NCBI GenBank assembly: GCA_947176235.1
Contig: CAMWPM010000024.1
Location: 1 to 33,999 of the forward strand
Direction: 5' to 3'
Length of the DNA: 33,999 bases
Source of the DNA: an uncultured Bacteroidales bacterium
GTDB taxonomy: Bacteria > Bacteroidota > Bacteroidia > Bacteroidales > Muribaculaceae
Below, in pieces: positions 25,753 through 33,943 of this stretch (its first letter is position 1; every line of letters begins with the position of its first letter). The position numbers and the translations under genes are program-made. The notes below the pieces were generated by a model, which was given only the letters and a program-made list of their open reading frames with translations, ran no database searches and had not been told where the DNA came from.

Positions 25753-27135
25753 ATGATCCTGCTCATCCCCACACACAAGGCAGCCGGCATCCTGCTGAGC
25801 TATATACGCCGTGCCCTCGACTTCTTCGGACTCCAGCAAGGCGATCACATCGAACAGATCATCTATTCCGTCCTCGTCATCCTCATCGGATTCTTTGTCG
25901 GATGGGCGCTCCGATGGATCATAATCGCTGTAGCGCGCAAGATTCTCGCCCTGCGGCGCACCAACCTTTCACGCTCTCTCCTCCAGCACCACATCGTCAG
26001 CCGGTGCTCCCACATTCTCCCGCCGCTGACGCTCATGACCTTCATCCCATTCTCGTTCACCAACGAGCATAGCGTGCGCACCATCCTGATGCGCGTCGTG
26101 ATAGCCTACGGTCTAGTTTGCCTCGCTGTCGGCATCAACGCCATCATCAGCTTCCTCTGGGACCGTTTCGAATCGCGCGACAACCGAAAGAAACACCCCC
26201 TCCGCGGCATCCTCAACACCCTTCACGGCATCGTCTGGATCATCATTGCCATCTGCGCAATCTCCGTCCTCGTCGACCGCTCCCCCGCCGTCCTCCTCAC
26301 GGGCCTCACGGCATTTGCCGCCGCCCTGATGCTCATCTTCAAGGACAGCATCCTCGGATTCGTGGCAGGACTCCAGCTCTCGCAGAACGACATGCTTCGC
26401 GTAGGCGACTGGATCGCAGTCCCCTCCACCATCGCCAACGGTATCGTCACCGACGTATCCCTCACCGTTGTCAAGGTGCAGAACTGGGACAACACCACCG
26501 TCATGCTTCCCCCCTACACCCTCGTATCCACATCATTCCAGAACTATCGCGGAATGAGCGACAGCGGTTCGCGCCGCATCCTCCAGAACTTCATGATCGA
26601 CATGACCACCATATTCACCGCCACCGACCAGTGGCTCGATCAGATTTCCGAAAAGATGCCTCTCGTAGCCTCATGGATCGCCACACAGCGCAAGAACCGC
26701 AGCGAGGGCAAGCCCGAGCAGTTCAACGGAGGCAACGCCCCCATCAACGGCACAATCGACACAAACCTCGGCGTATTCCGCGCCTACCTCTGCCTCTATC
26801 TCAGCCAGCATCCCATGATGCACATCAAGGGACAGTACCTCATGGTACGCCTCCAGCCCACCACCGAAGTCGGCGTACCGCTCCAGATCTACTGCTTCAC
26901 CACCACCGAATGGCTCGCCTACGAAGCAGTGCAGTCACAGATAATGGAACACGTCATCACCGTAGCCCCACTCTTCGGTCTAACCGTCTACAACACCTCC
27001 GACGGCAACGAAATGACCGTCGACCTCAAGATGCTCGACCCCGACCGGAAAGCCGCAGCCATCGCCGCCACAGCCCCTGCCCAGGCTCCCTCTGCCACAG
27101 CCGCCGACACGGCAGCCCCTGCCCCTCAACCCTGA
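25753..27135 (+). CDS. MscS-type mechanosensitive ion channel protein
   Basis: The protein has 460 residues. Hydrophobic segments lie near 35-55, 95-112 and 120-140, followed by the pore-like helix region DRSPAVLLTGLTAFAAALML and the soluble beta domain starting DSILGFVAGLQLSQNDMLRVGDWI. The sequence VVKVQNWDNTTVMLPPYTLV is the conserved MscS beta-domain pattern. Family members open under membrane tension after osmotic downshift. The C-terminus is an Ala/Pro-rich tail of about 30 residues. It lies 175 bp after the glycan operon and its stop overlaps the convergent GT9 gene by 10 bp. Confidence 0.9.
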   Translation: MILLIPTHKAAGILLSYIRRALDFFGLQQGDHIEQIIYSVLVILIGFFVGWALRWIIIAVARKILALRRTNLSRSLLQHHIVSRCSHILPPLTLMTFIPFSFTNEHSVRTILMRVVIAYGLVCLAVGINAIISFLWDRFESRDNRKKHPLRGILNTLHGIVWIIIAICAISVLVDRSPAVLLTGLTAFAAALMLIFKDSILGFVAGLQLSQNDMLRVGDWIAVPSTIANGIVTDVSLTVVKVQNWDNTTVMLPPYTLVSTSFQNYRGMSDSGSRRILQNFMIDMTTIFTATDQWLDQISEKMPLVASWIATQRKNRSEGKPEQFNGGNAPINGTIDTNLGVFRAYLCLYLSQHPMMHIKGQYLMVRLQPTTEVGVPLQIYCFTTTEWLAYEAVQSQIMEHVITVAPLFGLTVYNTSDGNEMTVDLKMLDPDRKAAAIAATAPAQAPSATAADTAAPAPQP

Positions 27136-28199
27136 TTCTCTGAAATCCCCAGCACAGCCTTCACCCTGTCAGCTATCACCTTCGGGCGGATGGCTGACAG
27201 ACATTTATAGTCGCCGCGCGAGCAGGAACGGTCACCGTAGAGCGCACACGGGCGGCATGGCATCGCAAGCTGCACATTGTCAGCCTCACGCTGATTCCAG
27301 CCCATAAACCCGCAGTAAGGATGCGTCGCACCCCACACCGTCACCACCTCGATCCCCACAAGCGACGCCAGATGCATGTTCGCCGAATCCATCGTCAGCA
27401 TCACGTCCAGATGGCTCATCAGCGCATACTCCGTCGCAAACCCCGCGCTCTTCGAAGCCACCGAGATCACCCCCGCATACTTCTTTTCCCACTCCTTGAG
27501 CACCGTGATCTCCTCTTCGCCGCCCCCGAGTAGAAATATTTTCGCCCCGGGAAGGTGACTCAAATCCTCCACCACAGCCTCCATCATCTCCGGCGGATAT
27601 ATCTTCCCCCTGTGCTTTGCGAACGGAGCGATCCCGATCCATCTCTCCCCCTCCTTCTTCGGCTCCGTGATGGCGGCGAAACGCCCCGGATCCCCCTTGC
27701 CCCCCGCGCCGTAGATGCCGCTGAAAGCCGACGGATCCACCCTTACCCCCGCACGCCTCATCGCATCGCGGTAGAGCAGACGCTGCTGCGTCAGCGGCAG
27801 CATCACCTTGTTGTTCGGGCGGATCAGCGCATTCCGCGCCCGCTTGTCCTGTCGCGCCTCAGTCACCCTGATGCCGTTCAGACGCCCCAGAATGCCCATT
27901 GTGCGCGTCAGCAGCGTCCCGTTAAGGTCAATGTAGGTAGCGAAGTCCCACTTGTCCCTGAGCGCCTTGAAAAGCCGTCGCGCACCACCTATCCCCCCGT
28001 AGTCCGCACGGTTGATCCCCACCACCGTCAGATTCTCCGGCGCATTCACGAAAAGCGGCGCAAGCGACCTGCGGGTCACGAACACAAAGCGCACGCCGGG
28101 ATTGCTCCGGCATGCGCTGTAGAGTTCGGGAAGCACGAGGATGACGTCCGTCATTTCGGCAATGCGCGTCACCACGATTGTCTCCGCCGTCCCATCCAT
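27126..28199 (-). CDS. Family 9 glycosyltransferase (heptosyltransferase-like)
   Basis: The protein has 357 residues. The GT9 start is visible as ETIVVTRIAEMTDVILVLPELY, and the donor-binding C-terminal domain has GIAPFAKHRGKIYPPEMM, IFLLGGGEEE, and SANMHLASLVGIEVVTVWGATHP. A cysteine-rich end (CRPCALYGDRSCSRGDYKCL) is typical of Bacteroidetes members. GT9 enzymes add heptose or related sugars to the lipopolysaccharide core. The ATG at 28199 fits the family N-terminus; a start at 28295 would overlap serS. It follows serS by 16 bp. Confidence 0.88.
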   Translation of the reverse strand: MDGTAETIVVTRIAEMTDVILVLPELYSACRSNPGVRFVFVTRRSLAPLFVNAPENLTVVGINRADYGGIGGARRLFKALRDKWDFATYIDLNGTLLTRTMGILGRLNGIRVTEARQDKRARNALIRPNNKVMLPLTQQRLLYRDAMRRAGVRVDPSAFSGIYGAGGKGDPGRFAAITEPKKEGERWIGIAPFAKHRGKIYPPEMMEAVVEDLSHLPGAKIFLLGGGEEEITVLKEWEKKYAGVISVASKSAGFATEYALMSHLDVMLTMDSANMHLASLVGIEVVTVWGATHPYCGFMGWNQREADNVQLAMPCRPCALYGDRSCSRGDYKCLSAIRPKVIADRVKAVLGISENQG

Positions 28200-28215
28200 G
28201 GCTTCTGTCCGTATT

Positions 28216-29487
28216 TTAGTTGATGATGTCAAATCCCGTGTAGCGGCGCAGACATTCCGGCACCACGATCCCCTCCGGCGTCTGATTGTTCTCAAGAAGA
28301 GCCGCCATGATGCGCGGCAGAGCCAGAGCCGAGCCGTTCAGCGTGTGGCAGAGGCGCGTCTTCTTGTCCTCACCGCGGTAGCGGCACTTCAGGCGGTTGG
28401 CCTGGTACGTCTCGAAGTTCGACACCGACGACACCTCCAGCCAGCGCTTCTGAGCCGCCGAGAACACCTCGAAGTCAAACGTTATCGCCGACGTGAAGCT
28501 CATGTCGCCGCCGCAGAGGCGCAGGATGTGCCACGGCAGACCCAGCTTCTCCAGCAGACCCTGCACATGATCCTTCATCTCCTCCAGAGCAGCATACGAA
28601 TTTTCAGGCTTCTCGATACGCACGATTTCCACCTTGTCAAACTGATGCAGACGGTTCAGACCGCGCACGTCCTTGCCGTAGCTGCCTGCCTCGCGGCGGA
28701 AACAGGCAGAATAAGCGCAATTCTTCACCGGAAGCTGATTGTCCGTCAGGATCACGTCGCGGTAGAGATTCGTCACCGGCACCTCAGCCGTCGGTATCAG
28801 GTACAGATTATCCTCGTTCACGTAGTACATCTGACCCTCCTTGTCCGGAAGCTGACCCGTCCCGTAGCCCGAAGCCTCGTTCACCACGTAAGGCGGCTGG
28901 ATCTCCAGATACCCCGCCTCATTCGCCTGATCCAGGAAAAACTGTATCAGCGCACGCTGCAGACGCGCGCCCTTGCCGATATACACCGGAAAGCCCGCGC
29001 CCGTGATCTTCACGCCCAGGTCGAAATCGATCAGATTGTATTTCTTCGCCAGATCCCAGTGAGGCAGAGCATCTTCAGGCAGGTCCGGCATCTCGCCGCC
29101 CGTCTTCTCCACCACATTGTCAGCCGCCGACGTTCCTGCAGGCACATCCTTGTAAGGCAGATTCGGCACCGTCAGCAGTATGTCACGCTGAGCCGTTTCA
29201 GCCTCCGCGAGCTTCTCCGCGATCCCGCGCTGCTCATCCTTGATTTTAGCCACCTCAGCCTTCGCGGCATCAGCCTCATCGCGCTTCCCGGCCTTCATCA
29301 GCTGGCCGATCGAAGCCGCAAGCTTGTTGAGTTCGGCGGCAAGATTGTCATTCTTCAGTTGGAGCTGACGGCGCTCAGTGTCAAGAGCCAGCACGCGGTC
29401 AATCGCATCCTTGCCGTCAAAACCCTTTATGGCGAGGCGTTCCACCACCTTGGCGGGATCCTCCTTGATTTGCTGAAGTGTAAGCAT
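28216..29487 (-). CDS. serS: Serine-tRNA ligase
   Basis: A class II aminoacyl-tRNA synthetase charging tRNA-Ser and tRNA-Sec. The N-terminal helical hairpin (about 1-110, rich in Lys/Glu/Ala heptads) that grips the long variable arm is present. Motif 2 is YSACFRREAGSYGKDVRGL, followed by LNRLHQFDKVEIV. Motif 3 is LNGSALALPRIMAALLE. At 423 residues it has normal length. Start is ATG at 29487, 29 bp after yqeY. Confidence 0.97.
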   Translation of the reverse strand: MLTLQQIKEDPAKVVERLAIKGFDGKDAIDRVLALDTERRQLQLKNDNLAAELNKLAASIGQLMKAGKRDEADAAKAEVAKIKDEQRGIAEKLAEAETAQRDILLTVPNLPYKDVPAGTSAADNVVEKTGGEMPDLPEDALPHWDLAKKYNLIDFDLGVKITGAGFPVYIGKGARLQRALIQFFLDQANEAGYLEIQPPYVVNEASGYGTGQLPDKEGQMYYVNEDNLYLIPTAEVPVTNLYRDVILTDNQLPVKNCAYSACFRREAGSYGKDVRGLNRLHQFDKVEIVRIEKPENSYAALEEMKDHVQGLLEKLGLPWHILRLCGGDMSFTSAITFDFEVFSAAQKRWLEVSSVSNFETYQANRLKCRYRGEDKKTRLCHTLNGSALALPRIMAALLENNQTPEGIVVPECLRRYTGFDIIN

Positions 29488-29516
29488 CGTTTTTTCTTTA
29501 TATTATTCTTGGTTGA

Positions 29517-29966
29517 TTATCCTAAAAGCTCCTTCACCTTAGCCGAGATCTCGCGGCCGTCGGCACGTCCTGCCAGACGCTTCGACGCCACGCCCATCAC
29601 CTTGCCCATCTCGCGGGCAGTCGTGGCACCCGTCTCCGCTATGATCGCGCGCAGTTCAGCCTCAAGCTCCTCCGCGCTCAGCTTCTTCGGCAGATAGCTC
29701 TCTATCACGTCAGCCTCAGCAAGCTCCGTAGCAGCCAGTTCCGGGCGGTTCTGCTCCGTGTAGATGCGCGCGCTTTCGCGGCGTTGCTTCGCCATCTTCA
29801 CCAGCACCTTCAGGGCATTCTCATCCGTAAGCTCGCCATCGGCACCAGGAGCCGTCTTAGCCTCGATAAACTCCTTCTTGATGCCGCGCAGAGCCTCAAG
29901 CCTCACGCGGTCCTTAGCCTTCATAGCGGCCTTGATATCCTCGGATATAGTGTCAAACAGATTCAT
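29517..29966 (-). CDS. GatB/YqeY domain protein
   Basis: A small helical protein of 149 residues related to the tRNA-binding tail domain of GatB. Typical segments are ISEDIKAAMKAKDRVRLEALRGIKKE, VIESYLPKKLSAEELEAEL and GKVMGVASKRLAGRADGREIS. Family members may assist amidotransferase or tRNA-linked functions; the role is not settled. Placement directly before serS on the same strand fits a translation-related role. The divergent upstream gap separates it from the accessory cassette. Confidence 0.92.
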   Translation of the reverse strand: MNLFDTISEDIKAAMKAKDRVRLEALRGIKKEFIEAKTAPGADGELTDENALKVLVKMAKQRRESARIYTEQNRPELAATELAEADVIESYLPKKLSAEELEAELRAIIAETGATTAREMGKVMGVASKRLAGRADGREISAKVKELLG

Positions 29967-30115
29967 AATCCTTTAATCGTTATATTGTTTTGTCAGTTGA
30001 TTTATCTTTGATAAAAGCCAGTTGCCGATGCTGCATCGACCGGATTCAACGATCATCCGTTATCGCCTATTTACGTATTACAGTTGTTTTTACGACTAAC
30101 CATTGTTCTAAACCG

Positions 30116-30150
30116 CAAAATTAATCAATTTGTCCGACACTACCCACAAA
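30116..30150 (-). promoter_or_regulatory. Probable promoter of yqeY-serS-GT9
   Basis: The minus strand reads TAATTTTG at 30123-30116 with TTTG at 30150-30147. The 23-bp spacing is a little longer than usual. The predicted leader is about 145 nt. Confidence 0.4.
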
Positions 30151-30176
30151 ATCCCGCCATTTCTCAAAAATTTCAC

Positions 30177-30184
30177 TATCTTTG
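30177..30184 (+). promoter_or_regulatory. -7 element of the accessory cassette promoter
   Basis: TATCTTTG matches TAnnTTTG and lies 28 bp before the DUF3791 start. No TTTG occurs at the -33 position, which suggests a weak or activator-dependent promoter, or regulation by the cassette itself. Confidence 0.5.
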
Positions 30185-30212
30185 CATTTACCATCATTAT
30201 AATAGCATAGTT

Positions 30213-30437
30213 ATGACCAAGAAAGAAACATTTGACCGGATAGAATATGTAGTGGCGTGCGTCGGAGCTTTCGCACAGCGATTTAACCTCTCCAACATGC
30301 AGGCGTACGCATACCTGCGCCGTTTCACAGGAATAGATTTCCTTCTCGACTGCTATGCTGCCGAACATACCCTCTCCATCGACGACGCCGTTTCCGACCT
30401 CCAAGTCATTTGCCGACGGGAAGGAGGCAAGATATGA
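30213..30437 (+). CDS. DUF3791 small protein, likely antitoxin-side partner
   Basis: A 74-residue protein matching the DUF3791 pattern: DRIEYVVACVGAFAQRFNLS, then AYAYLRRFTGIDFLLDCYAAEH, SIDDAVSDLQVICRREGG. It is predicted to be helical and cytoplasmic. It overlaps the DUF3990 gene as ATGA, and the two families commonly occur together in gut bacteria. The ATG at 30213 is chosen because the domain starts there and a -7 element precedes it. The role as antitoxin or chaperone is inferred from gene order only. Confidence 0.82.
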   Translation: MTKKETFDRIEYVVACVGAFAQRFNLSNMQAYAYLRRFTGIDFLLDCYAAEHTLSIDDAVSDLQVICRREGGKI

Positions 30438-30922
30438 AACGACTCTATCACGGCTCAAATGTATCCATTGAGCAGATTGACCTTTCACGCAGTAAACGAG
30501 GAAAGGATTTCGGACAAGGCTTCTATCTCAATGCAAATCCCGACCAAGCTATGGAGATGGCAGCTCGAACAACACGATTTCTCAACGAAGGAACTCCCAC
30601 TTTATCCTGCTTTGAGTTTGATGAAGACGAGGCTATAAAGAATGGGTTGAACATAAAGGTCTTTCAGGATTATTCCGAGGAGTGGGCAGAATTCGTCGTG
30701 ATGAATCGAAAGAATAACTCCGATGTTCCGGCTCATCCTTACGATATTGTTATCGGACCCATTGCCGACGATACAGTTGGTGTTCAGATTCGTCGCTTCA
30801 TAATGGGCTATCTGTCGGCATCAGCATTGGTTGAAGAACTGAGATTTAAGGGCGACCATGCTATCCAATACTTCTTCGGTACCCCCAAAGCCGTAAACCT
30901 CTTAAAACGCATCGAATTATGA
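30434..30922 (+). CDS. DUF3990 protein, ADP-ribosyltransferase fold, candidate toxin
   Basis: The protein has 162 residues. ART-like elements are visible in order: RLYHGSN with His6, DFGQGFYLNANPDQAMEMA with Tyr31, and HAIQYFFGT near the end with Gln145 at the place of the third catalytic residue. DUF3990 belongs to the ADP-ribosyl clan, whose toxins modify proteins or nucleic acids using NAD+. A strong AAGGAGG site precedes the ATG at 30434. Its start overlaps DUF3791 and its stop overlaps the next small gene, both as ATGA, so the three are translated as a unit. Target unknown; toxin role inferred. Confidence 0.8.
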   Translation: MKRLYHGSNVSIEQIDLSRSKRGKDFGQGFYLNANPDQAMEMAARTTRFLNEGTPTLSCFEFDEDEAIKNGLNIKVFQDYSEEWAEFVVMNRKNNSDVPAHPYDIVIGPIADDTVGVQIRRFIMGYLSASALVEELRFKGDHAIQYFFGTPKAVNLLKRIEL

Positions 30923-31140
30923 CACAAGACATACAGTTTCAAATCGAATGTCTTGCCGCTGAACTCGCAGAGATGCTTATGGCAGAATACGGCTGGGACA
31001 TACACCGCTCCCTTGACGAACTTTATTCATCTGCCACCTTCGCCAAGCTCAACGACCCCGAATGCGGTCTTTACTATCAGGGCGCAGTCTATATCTTCCA
31101 ATTCCTCAAATCCGAAATCGAAACCGGCAAAGTCGCTTAA
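30919..31140 (+). CDS. Small helical protein, third member of the DUF3990 cassette
   Basis: A 73-residue acidic protein without a family name I can give with confidence. Its pattern (IECLAAELAEMLMAEYGWDIHRSLDELY, then GLYYQGAVYIFQFLKSEI) looks like two or three helices and recurs, as far as I recall, beside DUF3990 genes. The ATGA overlap with DUF3990 implies a matched dose of the two products. It is probably the second antitoxin-like or targeting component of the unit. Confidence 0.7.
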   Translation: MTQDIQFQIECLAAELAEMLMAEYGWDIHRSLDELYSSATFAKLNDPECGLYYQGAVYIFQFLKSEIETGKVA

Positions 31141-31173
31141 CATTACCACATAACGTTATAAAGAGTGAAAACT

Positions 31174-31812
31174 ATGGCTAAAGAAAACAATTTGGGAATT
31201 GTATATGTCTTATCAAATCGAGCAATGCCCGGACTCGTAAAAATTGGCATGACCACCCGAACCGAACTTGATGCGCGACTCAAGGAATTATATACAACCG
31301 GTGTGCCGGTGCCGTTTGATGTTGAATATGCCTGCGAAGTTAAGGCTTCCAACTGCGCAAAATTGGAGAAGGCTCTACATAAAGCATTTGAGCCCAATCG
31401 CCTGAATGTAAACCGCGAGTTTTTCCAAATAAATAAGGAACAGGCTATTGCCATTCTCGAAATCTTTAACGAAAAAGAGATTACTACTGAAGTCAGCGAT
31501 GAAATGAACAACGACCTCAATGCGGATGACATAGCCTCAAAAAGTAAGGCTACCAAACACCGCCCACCGCTTAATTTCAGCCAGATGGGTATTCCTGTGG
31601 GTAGCATTATTACTTACAATGCAGACCCATCTGTATCCGTTACAGTAATTAACGATAAAAAGGTAGAGTATTTCGGAGAAGAAACGTCTCTGACTGCCGT
31701 AACCACCAAACTCCTTAACTCCAAATATGCAGTGCAACCAACACCCCGTTGGAGCTTTAACGGTACCAACTTACAAGAAATCTACGACGCAACCTATCCA
31801 ATTGAAGAATAA
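31174..31812 (+). CDS. GIY-YIG nuclease with C-terminal RAMA-like domain
   Basis: The protein has 212 residues. Residues 8-85 form a T5orf172/MUG113-type GIY-YIG domain: GIVYVLSNR (Tyr11), VKIGMTT (23-28), RLKELY (Arg35), KLEKALHKAF (Glu65 as metal ligand) and NREFF (Asn80). After an acidic linker, residues of about 133-208 resemble a RAMA domain: GIPVGSIITY, VINDKKVEYFGEETSLTAVTTKLL and PRWSFNGTNLQEIYD. RAMA domains are predicted to read modified DNA. The ATG at 31174 is preferred over a GTG at 31165. Its stop overlaps the next start (TAATG). More A/T-rich than the chromosomal genes. Confidence 0.8.
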   Translation: MAKENNLGIVYVLSNRAMPGLVKIGMTTRTELDARLKELYTTGVPVPFDVEYACEVKASNCAKLEKALHKAFEPNRLNVNREFFQINKEQAIAILEIFNEKEITTEVSDEMNNDLNADDIASKSKATKHRPPLNFSQMGIPVGSIITYNADPSVSVTVINDKKVEYFGEETSLTAVTTKLLNSKYAVQPTPRWSFNGTNLQEIYDATYPIEE

Positions 31813-32735
31813 TGTATAATTTAGATACGTTAACACAAGAAACAAATCTTCGTAAAGTTTGGCCTAACGAAGCAAAGGACTTTACTCCATGGTTAGCCGA
31901 GCATTTGGAATATATAGGAAATATACTCGAGATGGATTTAGAACTCGTTGAAAAGGAGTCTAAAGTCGGAGGATATTCTGCCGATATTCTGGCTAAGGCA
32001 GAAAATTCTGAAAGTGATACAGAAAGCTATGTAGTTATTGAAAATCAACTTGAGGATTCCAATCATGACCATTTAGGTAAGCTCATTACATACGCATCCG
32101 GGAAAAAGGCTAAAGCTATAGTCTGGGTTGTCAAGACAGCGAGAGAGGAGCATCGAGAGGCTATAAAATGGCTCAATGATAACACAAATTCCGAACTTAG
32201 CTTTTATCTGCTTGAAATCGAGTTGTGGCATATAGGCAACTCCAAACTTGCTCCAAAGTTTAATGTTGTGGAGCGCCCCAACGAGTGGGCTAAAGTGGTA
32301 AAAACTTCAAATGATGTTTCAGATACGACGGTCTTACAACTTGAATTTTGGCAGGCGTTTATTGATTATGCTAGTAAAACAAGTTTTGCAAAATCTTTCC
32401 GTATGCCTTCTGCCCATCCACAAAATTGGTTTAATTTGGCTATCGGAAGCAGCAAATACAACATTTGTCTGGAAGCAAAAAAACAGAAACAGGAAGCCAC
32501 AGTCGGTATTTATATTTATGAAGACAAGTCATTATATCATAAAATAGAATCTGATAAACATGCTGTAGAAATAGCCTTAAACAGTAATCTCCACTGGACA
32601 GAGGCAAAAAAAGCTTCACGTTTCTATGAGAGCAAATCATTTGATATGGCTGATTCGTCTACTTGGGAGGAGGTATTCAAATGGTATATTGAGAAATGCA
32701 TAGTATTAAAGAAAATAATTCAAAAATATTTGTGA
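31812..32735 (+). CDS. PD-(D/E)xK-like nuclease with DUF4268 domain
   Basis: The protein has 307 residues. The N-terminal half has a restriction-endonuclease-like core: VGGYSADILAK (Asp58), YVVIENQLEDSNHDHLGKLITYASG with E77-x-Q79 in place of ExK, and KAIVWVVKTA. Residues of about 165-305 match DUF4268 (LQLEFWQAFIDYASKT, then QNWFNLAIGSSKYNICLEA). Proteins of this type are recurrent in phage-defence and mobile regions, but the biochemical role is unknown. It is coupled to the GIY-YIG gene by a one-base stop-start overlap and is followed after 14 bp by the ExoIII-like gene. Confidence 0.8.
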   Translation: MYNLDTLTQETNLRKVWPNEAKDFTPWLAEHLEYIGNILEMDLELVEKESKVGGYSADILAKAENSESDTESYVVIENQLEDSNHDHLGKLITYASGKKAKAIVWVVKTAREEHREAIKWLNDNTNSELSFYLLEIELWHIGNSKLAPKFNVVERPNEWAKVVKTSNDVSDTTVLQLEFWQAFIDYASKTSFAKSFRMPSAHPQNWFNLAIGSSKYNICLEAKKQKQEATVGIYIYEDKSLYHKIESDKHAVEIALNSNLHWTEAKKASRFYESKSFDMADSSTWEEVFKWYIEKCIVLKKIIQKYL

Positions 32736-32749
32736 CTTAATTTACTCTA

Positions 32750-33943
32750 ATGCCGCAAAGTATTTTTCATAAATTAGGCGTTTATGAGCTTATGAAGATT
32801 CTGCACGAACTTCATAAGTTGGGTTACCAGAAACTCCGCTGGATGTCTTATATGGCACCCTCCGGACTTAGCTTACGTTGCCATATCACAACGCAAGACC
32901 ATATTTGTATTAATCGGGAAATTGTCTTTGGCGGAGACCCGAATAAAATATGGTGTACCTCTACCGGAGCAATGACAACCGGCGAAGAGATAAAGCCTTT
33001 GGTAAAGACTTTTATGTATGAGAACCCTCGACTTATTGAAATTGGAAAGGGTAACGACCCTGAGTATGTTGAGTGGTTCAACATACTTCTATCTTTCGCT
33101 GCCGAAGGTCAAACGCCTGTATTCTATGGAGAATATTGGTCATTGCCGATTGGATGGATTAGAGTGGGACAATATACATTGCCTACACCTCCCACAAAAA
33201 TGCGATTGATAAGTTGGAATATTGACGGCATCAAGACTCATTTTGAAGCATTAAAGAACCTTATAAGCGAATACTCTCCCGAGATTATTTGTCTGCAAAA
33301 GGTCAAAGATATAAAAGACTCCCCTGAATTTGAAATTGACGGCTACAAACGAGACTGCTTCTCCGCGCCTTATGCCGGGATAGCAACTTATATAAAGGAC
33401 TGCATACCTTGCTCACTTAGTAAGCCAAAGAATCCAGAGTTGTACGGTCATCTATTGAAAACGGAAGTCATTTATCCGGCATTCACGCTTTACAATATCT
33501 ACACCCCGTACTCCAATCCTAACATAGAGGGAGCTATTGAACATCGGAGAAAATTTGACAAGACTCTTATCGAGTTGGTTGGAACCACCCCAGACCGACA
33601 GATAATATGTGGTGACATGAACATCGTTGCCTCAGACAACGATTGTTGGGATGGGAAATTCAAACGGAATCAAGCCAACTTTCATGATTGGGAACGAACT
33701 AATTTCAATGAATTACTGAAGACCGGGCATCTAATTGATACCTACCGAACTTTGAATCCATTCTCTAAGGAATTTTCTTACTTCTTTAGAAATGATTCTG
33801 TTGTTAGAGCCAATAATCAAGGTCATAGAATAGACTTTTTCCTTGCCAGTCGCAGCTTCGAGCCACAGATAGTCAGAGCCGAGATTATAAAAGATTGCAC
33901 CATCAGCTCCAACAATCCCATTCTTCTTGAAATAAGATACTAA
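32750..33943 (+). CDS. Uncharacterised N-terminal domain fused to an exonuclease III-like fold with lost catalytic residues
   Basis: The protein has 397 residues. Residues 1-150 form a domain I cannot name (ELHKLGYQKLRWMSYMAPSG, LRCHITTQDHICINRE). Residues 151-397 match the ExoIII/AP endonuclease family: MRLISWNIDGI, IICLQKVK, LYNIYTPYS, ICGDMNI and NNQGHRIDFFLASRSF. Retained equivalents are Asn157, Tyr251, Asp289, Asn291 and Asp362. Three key positions are changed: the metal-binding Glu of LQE is Lys184, and the final SDH is S-S387-N388, losing Asp and the catalytic His. The frame is intact, so it may be a DNA-binding pseudoenzyme rather than a decaying gene. It is the last visible gene of the accessory operon; 33944-33999 holds nothing recognisable. 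Confidence 0.8.
   Translation: MPQSIFHKLGVYELMKILHELHKLGYQKLRWMSYMAPSGLSLRCHITTQDHICINREIVFGGDPNKIWCTSTGAMTTGEEIKPLVKTFMYENPRLIEIGKGNDPEYVEWFNILLSFAAEGQTPVFYGEYWSLPIGWIRVGQYTLPTPPTKMRLISWNIDGIKTHFEALKNLISEYSPEIICLQKVKDIKDSPEFEIDGYKRDCFSAPYAGIATYIKDCIPCSLSKPKNPELYGHLLKTEVIYPAFTLYNIYTPYSNPNIEGAIEHRRKFDKTLIELVGTTPDRQIICGDMNIVASDNDCWDGKFKRNQANFHDWERTNFNELLKTGHLIDTYRTLNPFSKEFSYFFRNDSVVRANNQGHRIDFFLASRSFEPQIVRAEIIKDCTISSNNPILLEIRY

Noticed and set aside
26118-27143. Frame-shifted reading frame inside the MscS gene
   Set aside because: Arg/His/Pro-rich alternative frame of a convincing MscS protein.
28141-29697. Very long plus-strand reading frame opposite serS
   Set aside because: It spans three real minus-strand genes in antisense; composition (Arg, His, Leu-rich) is typical of a shadow.
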